From the NCBI RefSeq assembly GCF_900177725.1, contig NZ_FXAT01000015.1:111459-175458 (forward strand): 64,000 nt of DNA, in the 5' to 3' direction. The notes beneath the pieces were generated by a model that ran no database searches, was not told the DNA's origin, and saw nothing but the letters and a program-made list of their open reading frames with translations. Shown in pieces: positions 1-7,904 of the stretch (position 1 is its first letter; the number at the start of each line of letters is the position of its first letter). Source of the stretch: Paraburkholderia susongensis (lineage in GTDB: Bacteria; Pseudomonadota; Gammaproteobacteria; Burkholderiales; Burkholderiaceae). Made by a program: the position numbers and the translations under genes.

Positions 1-2029
1 TGCTCGTGCGCAGACCTTGCTGCACGAGGTGCGTGTGGATCGCGGCGGTCGCGAGCAGCGCCGGGATCGCGACGTTGTCGCGGTCGGTCTTGCGGTCCGA
101 CACGATCAGCATGTTGTAGCCGGACTTGACCGCGTCGACGGCTTCCGCGCACAGCGACGCGAGGCGCGCTTCGATGCCTTCCTTGCCCCAGGCGACCGGA
201 TAGCAGATGTTCAGTTCGTACGAGCTGAACTTGCCGCCCGTGTACTGATCGATCGCGCGGATCTTCGCGATGTCCTTGAAGTCGAGCACCGGCTGCGACA
301 CTTCGAGACGCATCGGTGGGTTGATGTTGTTCGTGTCGAGCAGGTTCGGCTTCGGGCCGATGAACGACACGAGCGACATCACCATGTTTTCGCGGATCGG
401 GTCGATCGGCGGGTTCGTCACCTGCGCGAACAGTTGCTTGAAGTAGTGATAGAGCGTCTTGTTCTTGTTGGACATGACCGCGAGCGGCGAGTCGTTGCCC
501 ATCGAGCCGACCGCTTCCTCGCCGGCTTGCGCCATCGGCGCCATCAGGAATTTCAGGTCTTCCTGCGTGTAGCCGAACGCCTGCTGGCGATCCAGCAGTG
601 CAGCAGCTTCACGGCGTTCCGTCACGACGTCTTCGGCCTTCGGCTCGATCTCGTCGAGCTTGATCCGGACCGCGTCGATCCAGCTCTTGTACGGCTTCGC
701 GTTCGCGAGGTTGTCCTTCAGTTCCTTGTCGTCGATGATGCGGCCGTGTTCCATGTCGATCAGGAACATCTTGCCCGGCTGCAGACGCCACTTCTTGACG
801 ATCTTCGACTCGGGGATCGGCAGCGTGCCGGCTTCCGAGGCCATGATGACGAGGTCGTCGTCGGTGACGATGTAGCGCGCCGGACGCAGGCCGTTACGGT
901 CGAGCGTCGCGCCGATCTGACGGCCGTCGGTGAACGCGATCGCGGCGGGGCCGTCCCACGGCTCCATCATCGCGGCGTGGTATTCGTAGAACGCGCGGCG
1001 GTTGTCGTCCATCAGCGTGTGCTGCTCCCAGGCTTCCGGGATCATCATCATCATTGCGTGGACGAGCGGGTAGCCGGCCATCACGAGCAGTTCGAGACAG
1101 TTGTCGAACGATGCCGTGTCCGATTGGCCCGGATAGATGAGCGGCCAGAGCTTCGGCAGGTCGTCGCCGAGCACGTGCGAAGCGATCGCGCCGGTACGCG
1201 CGTTCAGCCAGTTGACGTTGCCCTTCACGGTGTTGATTTCGCCGTTGTGGGCGATCATGCGATACGGGTGCGCCAGTTCCCAGGCCGGGAACGTGTTGGT
1301 CGAGAAGCGCTGGTGCACGAGCGCGAGCGCCGACACGACGCGCTCGTCCTGCAGGTCGCGGTAGTACACGCCAACCTGGCCCGCCAGCAGCAAGCCCTTG
1401 TAGACGACCGTGCGCGCCGAGCACGACGGCACGAAGTATTCCTTGCCGTGCTTGAGCTTGAGCGCCTGGATGCGGTGGCTCGCGGTCTTGCGGATCACGT
1501 ACAGCTTCCGTTCGAGCGCGTCGGTCACCATGATGTCCTTGCCGCGGCCGATGAAGATCTGGCGGATCAGCGGCTCGCTCGCCTTGACGGTGGGCGAAAT
1601 CGGCATGGTGTGGTCGACCGGCACGTCGCGCCAGCCGAGCACGACCTGGCCTTCGGCCTTCACCGTGCGCTCCAGTTCCTGTTCGCAGGCGATGCGCGAA
1701 GCGTGCTCCTTCGGCAGGAAGATCATGCCGACGCCGTATTCGCCAGCCGGCGGCAACGTCACGCCCTGCTTCGCCATTTCTTCGCGATAGAAGCCGTCCG
1801 GAATCTGGATCAGGATGCCCGCGCCGTCGCCCATCAGCGGATCAGCGCCGACGGCGCCCCGGTGGTCGAGGTTTTCGAGAATCTTCAGGCCCTGCTCGAT
1901 GATCTCGTGGCTCTTCTGGCCCTTGATATGGGCGACAAAGCCGACGCCGCAGGCGTCATGCTCGTTTTGTGGGTCGTACAGACCTTGGGCGGCGGGAACC
2001 GGGTGAATCGATTGCTGGTGGTCGTTCAT
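1..2029 (-). CDS. gltB: Glutamate synthase (NADPH) large subunit, N-terminal part (cut by window edge)
   Basis: The large subunit of glutamate synthase transfers the amide nitrogen of glutamine to 2-oxoglutarate, giving two glutamates; it works with the small flavoprotein subunit GltD in the cytoplasm. Only the first 676 codons are here; the rest runs off the left edge. After a short propeptide the conserved nucleophile is visible as Cys27 (EHDACGVGF), which must become the N-terminus of the mature Ntn amidotransferase. Class II glutaminase motifs follow (HRGAVGADPLMGDGAG, RFSTNTFPAWELAHP, HNGEINTVKGN), then the start of the central domain (GNDSPLAVMS, NPPIDPIRE). The ATG at 2029 gives the propeptide length usual for the family, though no strong ribosome site precedes it. 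A long open frame on the opposite strand is a codon-usage shadow. Confidence 0.97.
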   Translation of the reverse strand, partial: MNDHQQSIHPVPAAQGLYDPQNEHDACGVGFVAHIKGQKSHEIIEQGLKILENLDHRGAVGADPLMGDGAGILIQIPDGFYREEMAKQGVTLPPAGEYGVGMIFLPKEHASRIACEQELERTVKAEGQVVLGWRDVPVDHTMPISPTVKASEPLIRQIFIGRGKDIMVTDALERKLYVIRKTASHRIQALKLKHGKEYFVPSCSARTVVYKGLLLAGQVGVYYRDLQDERVVSALALVHQRFSTNTFPAWELAHPYRMIAHNGEINTVKGNVNWLNARTGAIASHVLGDDLPKLWPLIYPGQSDTASFDNCLELLVMAGYPLVHAMMMMIPEAWEQHTLMDDNRRAFYEYHAAMMEPWDGPAAIAFTDGRQIGATLDRNGLRPARYIVTDDDLVIMASEAGTLPIPESKIVKKWRLQPGKMFLIDMEHGRIIDDKELKDNLANAKPYKSWIDAVRIKLDEIEPKAEDVVTERREAAALLDRQQAFGYTQEDLKFLMAPMAQAGEEAVGSMGNDSPLAVMSNKNKTLYHYFKQLFAQVTNPPIDPIRENMVMSLVSFIGPKPNLLDTNNINPPMRLEVSQPVLDFKDIAKIRAIDQYTGGKFSSYELNICYPVAWGKEGIEARLASLCAEAVDAVKSGYNMLIVSDRKTDRDNVAIPALLATAAIHTHLVQQGLRTS

Positions 2030-2215
2030 GGGGACACCGTCTGTGAGGGGCCGGACAGGCCGTTAAACCGTTTTTTCTTTTGCCGCAGTGCGCATCGCAA
2101 CCACGACGACGCTCTTCTCGCGGAAGAACTGTGCGTGTCGGAAAGCGCCGGAACTCGGAATATACGCGACGAATCAAGGGAATAGCAAATAAAACGTGAT
2201 GATTGATCCCCGATT

Positions 2216-2269
2216 ATCAAAATGGTGCATTGCGGCCATTTTTTATTGGTTCCACATCAAAATGGGGCA
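2216..2269. promoter_or_regulatory. Pair of 14-base direct repeats upstream of gltB
   Basis: ATCAAAATGGTGCA (2216-2229) and ATCAAAATGGGGCA (2256-2269) differ at one base and lie exactly 40 bases apart, about four helical turns. Read toward gltB each is TGC(A/C)CCATTTTGAT, whose left half resembles the TGCACC half-site of the nitrogen regulator NtrC; the right half does not fit well. A tandem activator or repressor site for gltBD is an inference. Confidence 0.4.
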
Positions 2270-2299
2270 AAAGAAAACGGCATATGAAATGCCGTTTTC
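2264..2299 (-). terminator. Rho-independent terminator after the RAYT-like gene
   Basis: A perfect 11-base inverted repeat (GAAAACGGCAT / ATGCCGTTTTC, 2273-2283 and 2289-2299) with a 5-base loop is followed on the minus strand by TTTT. It lies about 80 bases past the RAYT-like stop codon and upstream of gltB, so the two genes are probably separate transcripts. Confidence 0.6.
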
Positions 2300-2379
2300 A
2301 TGCAGCCCTTTGATGCAAAACGCTTTATTGCCATTTAGAGGCAGGCTATAAGGACGCGCCTCGCGACCTCGTGACAGCC

Positions 2380-3087
2380 TCACTGTGTATGCGGTGTCTC
2401 GCGGACCTTGCGCGGCCGGCCGCGCGGCAACGGCGAGACGCGCCGATTCGCAGCCCGCGCCGCCCATTCGCGGTACGTGTCGCTGCCGAGCACCCAGCCC
2501 TTGAGCGTGGCTTGCTGAAGCTGACTCGCTTCGCGCTCGTCGAGCGGTTGTTCGCACAATTCGCGATACGCGCGCTGCCGCTCGAACGGCGTATTGCCGA
2601 GCGACCAGTAGAGAGGGTGGTCGGTAATCAGACTGTCGAGGGTAAGACCGATGTGATGCCGGTAGCTCGACCAGCGGTAATCCTCCGGCGCGCCGACCAG
2701 CTGCGCGCGCACCGGGCACATTTCGACGACGCGGCTCGCGAGCAGGAAGTAGCGCTCGCCCTCGATCACCGTGGCCCGGTAGCGGCCTTCCCACAAGGTG
2801 CCGCGGCGCGCATAGCGCCGGTTGAAGTGCGCGACGTAGCGCCGGCCGACGGCCTGCATCGCCTTGGGCAGGCTCGACTCCTCAGTCGGCGTGACGAGCA
2901 GCTGCACGGCGCCCGGCATCAATGCGTACGCGTGGATCGAGAGGTGATGGTCCCGCGAAGCCGCCTTCAGGCAATCGATGAAAAGCTCATAGTCCTGGTC
3001 GTCGACGAAAGCAGGCTGCTGGTCGAGCCCGCGGAGGATGACGTGCTGCGGCTGGTCAGGGACATAAAGACGTGCAAGCCGTGCCAT
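2380..3087 (-). CDS. RAYT/Y1-transposase-like protein with a degenerate HUH site
   Basis: A 235-residue protein of the IS200-like Y1 transposase family, REP-associated (RAYT) type. The start at 3087 gives the usual N-terminus (MARLARLYVP...QHVILRGLDQQPAFVDDQDY). Family landmarks follow: the HAYALMP strand, RRYVAHFNRRYARRGTLWEGRYRA, CPVRAQLVGAPEDYRWSSYR and a basic C-terminus (RGRPRKVRE). In active relatives the strand after HAYxLMP reads NHVHLL and supplies the two metal-binding histidines; here it reads PGAVQLL, so both are missing. The usual RYIxxNPVR stretch is also altered (SRVVEMCPVR). The protein therefore probably cannot cleave DNA in the standard way. From memory, near-identical proteins occur beside gltB in other Burkholderia, which suggests a retained, domesticated gene rather than a fresh insertion. 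No flanking element ends are seen. Confidence 0.8.
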   Translation of the reverse strand: MARLARLYVPDQPQHVILRGLDQQPAFVDDQDYELFIDCLKAASRDHHLSIHAYALMPGAVQLLVTPTEESSLPKAMQAVGRRYVAHFNRRYARRGTLWEGRYRATVIEGERYFLLASRVVEMCPVRAQLVGAPEDYRWSSYRHHIGLTLDSLITDHPLYWSLGNTPFERQRAYRELCEQPLDEREASQLQQATLKGWVLGSDTYREWAARAANRRVSPLPRGRPRKVRETPHTQ

Positions 3088-3274
3088 GCTGGAGTATCCA
3101 ATAATCGCGTTGGTATATACCCGAAGGTCCAAAGAGCCGCATGCGCGCAAGGTTCGGCGCCACGCGACCAAGCCAGAAACCGCGCTGCGCCTAGGGAGAA
3201 AGCTCTAACCGCCGCGTATGGTTTGTTTCAAACGTTCTCGTCATAATGAGCGGGCCTTTTTTGGAGGAGCACAT

Positions 3275-4000
3275 ATGAAATTAAAACAGGCCGTAACGGG
3301 GATGGCAGTGCTTGCCGGCATGAGCACAGCGGCACACGCGCAATCGGCAGGCACCTTTTACGTCACGACAGGCTGGTTCCATCTTGCACCTCAGTCGAGT
3401 AGCGACCCGCTCAGAGTGACCAGCATCGGCGGCAGCCCAACCAACATCACAGAGCCGAACACCGGCGCCTCACTCAGTTCCGCCGACACCCTCGGCTTCA
3501 CCGCCGGCTATTTCATCACCGACCACATCGCCACTGAATTCGTCGTTGGCATTCCACCTACTTTCGACCTGTACGGCACGGGCAGCCTCGAACAGTTCGG
3601 CAAGATCGGGCAGGCGAAACAGTGGAGCCCGACTCTGCTGTTCAAGTACTACTTCAACGCTCCGACCGCTTCGTTCCGGCCGTATCTCGGTGTCGGCGTG
3701 AGCCGCATCTGGTTCACGGGCGAGGAGATCACCAACAGCGCATTCGAAGCGAACGTTCTGCATGGTCCGACCAGCGTCTCAACGGATAGTTCGTGGGAAC
3801 CTGTGTTTAATGCAGGCTTCACGTACGCCTTCAATCAACACTGGTTCGCCGGCGTGTCGATTTCGTATCTGCCGCTCAGCACGACCGCCAAGCTGACCTC
3901 CGCAGCGGCTACGCCGGTTGGTACGCTCACCGTACAGTCGCAAACCAAGATCAAGCTGAACCCGATCGTCACCTACGTCAACATCGGTTACCGTTTCTAA
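3275..4000 (+). CDS. OmpW family outer membrane beta-barrel protein
   Basis: A 241-residue outer membrane protein. A signal peptide (MKLKQAVTG...STAAHA) ends at a signal peptidase I site after Ala22. The mature part shows alternating barrel strands (GFTAGYFITDHIATEFVVGIP, PTLLFKYYFN, FRPYLGVGVSRIWF, FNAGFTYAFNQHWFAGVSISYLPL) and the terminal aromatic signature VNIGYRF used by the Bam machinery. The SPTLLFKYYFN...FRPYLGVGV order is typical of OmpW, an eight-stranded barrel proposed to let small hydrophobic molecules through; the substrate here is unknown. ATG 3275 follows a good ribosome site (GGAGGA, 3263-3268), which decides the start over an upstream in-frame ATG at 3218. A possible -10 (CATAAT, 3242-3247) has no clear -35. 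The gene lies alone on the plus strand. Confidence 0.85.
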   Translation: MKLKQAVTGMAVLAGMSTAAHAQSAGTFYVTTGWFHLAPQSSSDPLRVTSIGGSPTNITEPNTGASLSSADTLGFTAGYFITDHIATEFVVGIPPTFDLYGTGSLEQFGKIGQAKQWSPTLLFKYYFNAPTASFRPYLGVGVSRIWFTGEEITNSAFEANVLHGPTSVSTDSSWEPVFNAGFTYAFNQHWFAGVSISYLPLSTTAKLTSAAATPVGTLTVQSQTKIKLNPIVTYVNIGYRF

Positions 4001-4342
4001 CGCTTCGCGATTATTAGGGGCTGTTGAGTTAGGTTAGTCGAATTTTCGAGGCATGGGCAACGCTGTCATCGATCCGATGGCGGCGTTTCCATCTGGCAGC
4101 CCACCTGCGCTGTGATGCGCTTCGTGCGTTTGTAAATTTGACGTAGGTGCGTGCGGGCACGTGCAATATCTGCCGAGAATAGACGCGCGTTGCTGCCACC
4201 GCCGACTCTCCTGCGCCATGCCCCGAAGGAACCGCCGGTTTGGCATCGAAGTTGCGTTCTAATGGCGTTTCCCGCGCGGTGACGCGATACTGCGTTTGCG
4301 CGATCGCGCGTGGGACCTTTTAAACTCTTCGACGGAGCGACC
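4001..4342. other. Intergenic region after the OmpW-like gene
   Basis: 342 bases without a credible gene. Short open frames here lack ribosome sites and family features. The stretch looks less GC-rich than the neighbouring genes. No clear terminator for the OmpW-like gene and no clear promoter for the next gene were found. Confidence 0.5.
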
Positions 4343-4723
4343 ATGACAGCACTTCCGAATACGAGAGACGCCCTCGGCGAATCCTGGACCAGCGCGAGCC
4401 GCCGAGCGCGCCGCATCGCTCGGCATAGCCGGCATGCGGCGGAAGATATCGCGGCCGAATTGCGCACACTGCTGTCGGAACTCGAATCGACGCTGGCAGA
4501 CGGTACCCACGCCGATGCCGTGGCGTTGCGCGGCAGGCTGAGCAACCAGCTCGACGCGGCGCGCACGCGCCTGAACGAAACGCGCGAGTCCATGCGCGCA
4601 CGCGCCGGAGTCGCGATCTCGGGTGCTGACAGCTACGTGCATGAAAACCCGTGGCAGACGATTGCAATCGTCGGTGGGCTCGCGCTGATTGCGGGCGCGC
4701 TGTTCGCGTCGCGCTCGCGCTAA
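4343..4723 (+). CDS. DUF883 (ElaB/YqjD-like) membrane-anchored protein
   Basis: A 126-residue protein of the ElaB/YqjD/DUF883 family. The N-terminal two thirds is charged and predicted helical (AAEDIAAELRTLLSELESTLADG...ALRGRLSNQLDAARTRLNETRESMRARA). It is followed by the family motif ENPWQTIAIVGGLALIAGALFASRSR, a glycine-rich single C-terminal membrane segment ending in basic residues. E. coli YqjD and ElaB are inner-membrane tail-anchored proteins that bind ribosomes in stationary phase; that role is not shown for this one. ATG 4343 is preceded by GGAG at 4334-4337, which favours it over an upstream ATG at 4310. It converges on dgt with 104 bases between. Confidence 0.8.
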   Translation: MTALPNTRDALGESWTSASRRARRIARHSRHAAEDIAAELRTLLSELESTLADGTHADAVALRGRLSNQLDAARTRLNETRESMRARAGVAISGADSYVHENPWQTIAIVGGLALIAGALFASRSR

Positions 4724-4827
4724 GGCGAGTGGCCGGGATGCGATGAAGTGGAGGGGCCGCCGCGCCGCCTCTCGCCGCGCCAACAATACTGGCCAGGGCC
4801 CTGCCCATTCCGGCTGCGCCTCGCCGT

Positions 4828-6081
4828 CTAGTTGTCGTCGATCACAAAAAGCCGCTGATATTCCTTCACTGCGTAACGATCCGTCATGCCCGCGATGTAA
4901 TGCGCGATCAGACGCGGCTGCAGCGCCGCGTCCGCCGACTGGTAGCCAGGCGGCAAAAGCCGCGGATCGTCGGTGAAGGCGTCGAAGAGACCGACCACGA
5001 CGCGGCGCGCCTTGTTAGCCATGCGCATCACGCGGTAGTGGCGGTACAGGTTTCTGAACAGAAAGCGCTTGAGCGCCGCGGCCTGCGCGGCGATCGCGTC
5101 GCTATGCGCGACGAGCGCGGGTGCGGCGCGCACGTCGTCGAGCGATGCTGGCGCGTAGCGCGCGAGGTTCAGCCGGGTCGCCTCGATCAGATCGACGATC
5201 AGCGTATTGATGACGCGCCGCACCGTCTCGTGAATCAGCCTGCGCCCCTCGATGTGCGGAAAATCGCCGCGCGCCGCCTCGTAGTGCATCTGCCATAGCT
5301 CGACTTCGGCGAGCTGCTCGATCGTGAGCAGGCCGGAGCGCAAGCCATCGTCGACGTCGTGATTGTTGTACGCGATTTCGTCGGCGACATTCGCGATCTG
5401 CGCTTCGAGCGACGGCTGCCGCCCTTCGAGAAAGCGCTCGCCAAGTGCGCCGAGCCGCCGCGCGTTTTCCCGCGAGCAATGCTTGAGAATGCCCTCGCGC
5501 GTTTCGAAGCAGAGGTTCAGGCCGTTGAACGCACCGTAGTGCTCCTCGAGTTCGTCGACGACCGCGAGGCTCTGCAGATTGTGTTCGAAGCCGCCATGCT
5601 CGCGCATGCATTCGTTCAGCGCATCCTGGCCGGCATGGCCGAACGGCGTATGGCCGAGATCGTGCGCGAGAGAAATCGCTTCGACGAGGTCTTCGTTGAC
5701 GCGCAGATTGCGTGCGACCGAACGCGCGATCTGCGCGACTTCGAGGCTGTGCGTCAGGCGTGTGCGAAACAGGTCGCCCTCGTGATTCACGAACACCTGG
5801 GTCTTGTATTCGAGCCGGCGGAATGCGGTCGAATGGACGATGCGATCACGGTCGCGCTGAAACTCCGTGCGCGCGCTCGGTGCGTCCTCGGGATAGCGGC
5901 GCCCGCGCGACTCGTTCGAATGCGCCGCATACGGCGCGAGGTGCGCTTCGAGCGCCTGCTGGGTCGGCGCGGCGACGGCCGCCGCGTCCGTGGCGATGGT
6001 TGCGGTGCTCGCTGGGTTCGCAACGGCGGCCGAGCGCGCCGCCGGGTCGTGTTTGAGGTCGTCGCTACGCCTGTCAGTCAC
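4828..6081 (-). CDS. dgt: Deoxyguanosinetriphosphate triphosphohydrolase-like protein
   Basis: An HD-domain phosphohydrolase of the dGTPase family (417 residues) that removes triphosphate from deoxynucleoside triphosphates, thereby influencing dNTP pools. The metal site is visible: His111 in RLTHSLEVAQIAR and the His140-Asp141 pair in SLAHDLGHTPFGH, followed by DEIAYNNHDVDDGL. Before the domain comes an Ala/Thr-rich stretch (residues 18-48) that may be a flexible extension. The start is GTG at 6081, with GGAGA six bases upstream; no ATG fits better. It is the last gene of the pilM-aroB cluster, 71 bases after aroB, and may be co-transcribed. Family members of this type often accept several dNTPs, so strict dGTP specificity should not be assumed. 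Confidence 0.93.
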   Translation of the reverse strand: MTDRRSDDLKHDPAARSAAVANPASTATIATDAAAVAAPTQQALEAHLAPYAAHSNESRGRRYPEDAPSARTEFQRDRDRIVHSTAFRRLEYKTQVFVNHEGDLFRTRLTHSLEVAQIARSVARNLRVNEDLVEAISLAHDLGHTPFGHAGQDALNECMREHGGFEHNLQSLAVVDELEEHYGAFNGLNLCFETREGILKHCSRENARRLGALGERFLEGRQPSLEAQIANVADEIAYNNHDVDDGLRSGLLTIEQLAEVELWQMHYEAARGDFPHIEGRRLIHETVRRVINTLIVDLIEATRLNLARYAPASLDDVRAAPALVAHSDAIAAQAAALKRFLFRNLYRHYRVMRMANKARRVVVGLFDAFTDDPRLLPPGYQSADAALQPRLIAHYIAGMTDRYAVKEYQRLFVIDDN

Positions 6082-6152
6082 CGGGTTCTCCGAAACATGG
6101 GCGGCGCCTTCTGACGCGGATGCGCGACGCGTGGCAGTATGCCGCAGCGGGT

Positions 6153-7229
6153 CTATACGGCGGCGGCCAGCGTCGCATGCACCTCGGTGTCGGGCGCCCG
6201 GGTGATCAGCGTCTCACCGAAACGCTTCAGCAGAATGAACTTGATTGCTCCGCCTTCCGCTTTCTTGTCGACCTGCATCAGTTCGACGTAGCGGTCCGCG
6301 CCGAGCGCGGGTGCACGGGTAGGCAGATGCGCGGCCACGATCACGTCGACGAGACGCTTGCGCGACGCTTCGTCGAGATGGCCGAGACGCACGGACAGGT
6401 CCGCCGCCATCACCATCCCGCAGCCGACTGCCTCGCCGTGCAGCCACTCGCCGTAGCCGAGCCCGGCTTCGATCGCATGACCGAACGTGTGGCCGAAATT
6501 GAGGATCGCGCGCAGTCCGCCTTCGCGCTCGTCCTGCGCGACCACCGATGCCTTGATCTCGCACGAACGCTTGACCGCCTCGGCCAGCGCCTCGGGTTCG
6601 CAGCGGTTCAACGCCTCGATATTGACTTCGATCCAGGTGAAGAAACCGGTGTCGGCGATCGCGCCGGTCTTGATGACCTCGGCGATGCCCGCCGCCAGTT
6701 CGCGCCCGGGCAACGTGCGCAGCGCGCCGATGTCGGCAATCACCGCCTGCGGCTGGTAGAACGCGCCGATCATGTTCTTGCCGAGCGGATGATTGATGCC
6801 GGTCTTGCCGCCCACCGACGAATCCACCTGCGACAGCAACGTGGTCGGCACCTGGATGAACGGCACGCCGCGCATATAGCAGGCCGCGGCAAAACCAGTC
6901 ATGTCGCCGATCACGCCGCCGCCCAAAGCGATCAGCGTGGTCTTGCGATCCGCGCGCGCGCCGAGCAGCGCGTCGAAGATCAGGTTCAGCGTTTCGAGAT
7001 TCTTGTGCGCTTCGCCGTCCGGTAACACGACCGTGGACACCTGCTTGCCGAGCGGCGCGAGCGCCGCGCGCAGCTTGTCGCCATAGAGCGGATCGACGGT
7101 GGTATTCGTGACGATGGTGACCGAGCTGCCGGCGATGTGCGGCGCAAACAGCGCAGTCTGGCCGATCAGATCGGCACCGATATGGATGGGGTAGGCGCGC
7201 TCGCCCAGTTCGACGTTGACGGTAATCAT
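6153..7229 (-). CDS. aroB: 3-dehydroquinate synthase
   Basis: Converts DAHP to 3-dehydroquinate, the second step of the shikimate pathway, using NAD+ and a divalent metal. Motifs seen: the NAD-binding GGGVIGDMTGFAAACYMRG, the PTTLLSQVDSSVGGKTGIN substrate loop, and metal ligands in ELAAGIAEVIKTG, NFGHTFGHAIE and WLHGEAVGCGM. I chose the ATG at 7229 (MITVNVELGERAYPIHIG, 358 residues), which matches the N-terminus of Burkholderia orthologues. An in-frame ATG three codons upstream (7238) overlaps the aroK stop as TAATG and could also serve through translational coupling. It follows aroK directly, so two shikimate-pathway enzymes are co-expressed with the pilus assembly genes, a widespread proteobacterial arrangement. 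Confidence 0.96.
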   Translation of the reverse strand: MITVNVELGERAYPIHIGADLIGQTALFAPHIAGSSVTIVTNTTVDPLYGDKLRAALAPLGKQVSTVVLPDGEAHKNLETLNLIFDALLGARADRKTTLIALGGGVIGDMTGFAAACYMRGVPFIQVPTTLLSQVDSSVGGKTGINHPLGKNMIGAFYQPQAVIADIGALRTLPGRELAAGIAEVIKTGAIADTGFFTWIEVNIEALNRCEPEALAEAVKRSCEIKASVVAQDEREGGLRAILNFGHTFGHAIEAGLGYGEWLHGEAVGCGMVMAADLSVRLGHLDEASRKRLVDVIVAAHLPTRAPALGADRYVELMQVDKKAEGGAIKFILLKRFGETLITRAPDTEVHATLAAAV

Positions 7230-7237
7230 ACGGTCCA

Positions 7238-7789
7238 TTATGACGCAGGATGTTTGCCGACGCCGGCCATCTCGAGCTGCATCAGAACCATGTTGACGAG
7301 TCCGTTGACCGAAGGCCGGCCGGTTTCAATCACGAAATGCGCGCACTCCCGGTAGAGCGGATCACGCACTTCATAGAGCGCTTCGAGGCGCGCCTTGGGG
7401 TCTTCCGTCTGCAGCAGCGGGCGATTCTTGTCGCGCCGCGTGCGCAGCCACAGGTCGTGCGGATTGGCGCGCAGGTAGACCACGAGGCCGCGGCTTTTCA
7501 GCACCTCGCGGTTTTCCGGCCGCAGCACCGCGCCGCCGCCGGTCGCGAGCACGATATCGTCGCGCCCGGTCAGCTCGGAGATCACGTTTGCCTCGCGATC
7601 GCGAAAGCCCGCTTCGCCCTCCAGCTCGAAGATCACGGGAATGCGCGCGCCCGTGCGTGCCTCGATTTCATGGTCGGAATCGAAGAACGGGCGCTCGAGA
7701 CGGCGCGCAACCGCCCGGCCCACAGTGGTTTTCCCTGCCCCCATGAGCCCTACGAAAAATACATTGGCGTGTGCGTCCCGCGCTTGCAA
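7238..7789 (-). CDS. aroK: Shikimate kinase
   Basis: Phosphorylates shikimate at the 3-hydroxyl using ATP (fifth step of the shikimate pathway). The 183-residue protein has the Walker A loop GLMGAGKT (14-21), the shikimate-binding FFDSDHEIE segment, GFRDRE, GGGAVL and the lid region RRDKNRPLL. The start is TTG at 7789 with AGAGG upstream; the only nearby ATG is out of frame, and MQARDAHANVFFVGLMG matches known orthologues. A GC-rich hairpin (7863-7885) without a T-tract lies in the 115-base gap to pilQ, so read-through from the pil genes is likely. Confidence 0.95.
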   Translation of the reverse strand: MQARDAHANVFFVGLMGAGKTTVGRAVARRLERPFFDSDHEIEARTGARIPVIFELEGEAGFRDREANVISELTGRDDIVLATGGGAVLRPENREVLKSRGLVVYLRANPHDLWLRTRRDKNRPLLQTEDPKARLEALYEVRDPLYRECAHFVIETGRPSVNGLVNMVLMQLEMAGVGKHPAS

Positions 7790-7904
7790 CGGTGTCCTCT
7801 GGCTAATCCGGTGTAGTTCGTGCCGCAGCTTACTGGCAAAGCGGCTGCCTTGTCGAGCCTGCGCGCCGCCGGCGAACGGCGGCGCTGGCGTGCCCTAACG
7901 CGCC

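Larger units (their letters stand above)
2030..2379. other. Intergenic region between the RAYT-like gene and gltB
   Basis: This 350-base stretch is AT-richer than its surroundings and has no credible gene. It holds the terminator of the RAYT-like gene, two 14-base direct repeats and the gltB leader of about 185 bases. No convincing sigma-70 or sigma-54 promoter could be picked by eye for gltB. Confidence 0.7.

Noticed and set aside
2245..2794. Open frames on both strands within and around the RAYT-like gene
   Set aside because: They overlap the supported frame in other phases and show no protein features.
7863..7885. GCGCCGCC/GGCGGCGC hairpin between pilQ and aroK
   Set aside because: No T-tract on either strand and such GC palindromes arise often in this genome; not called a terminator.
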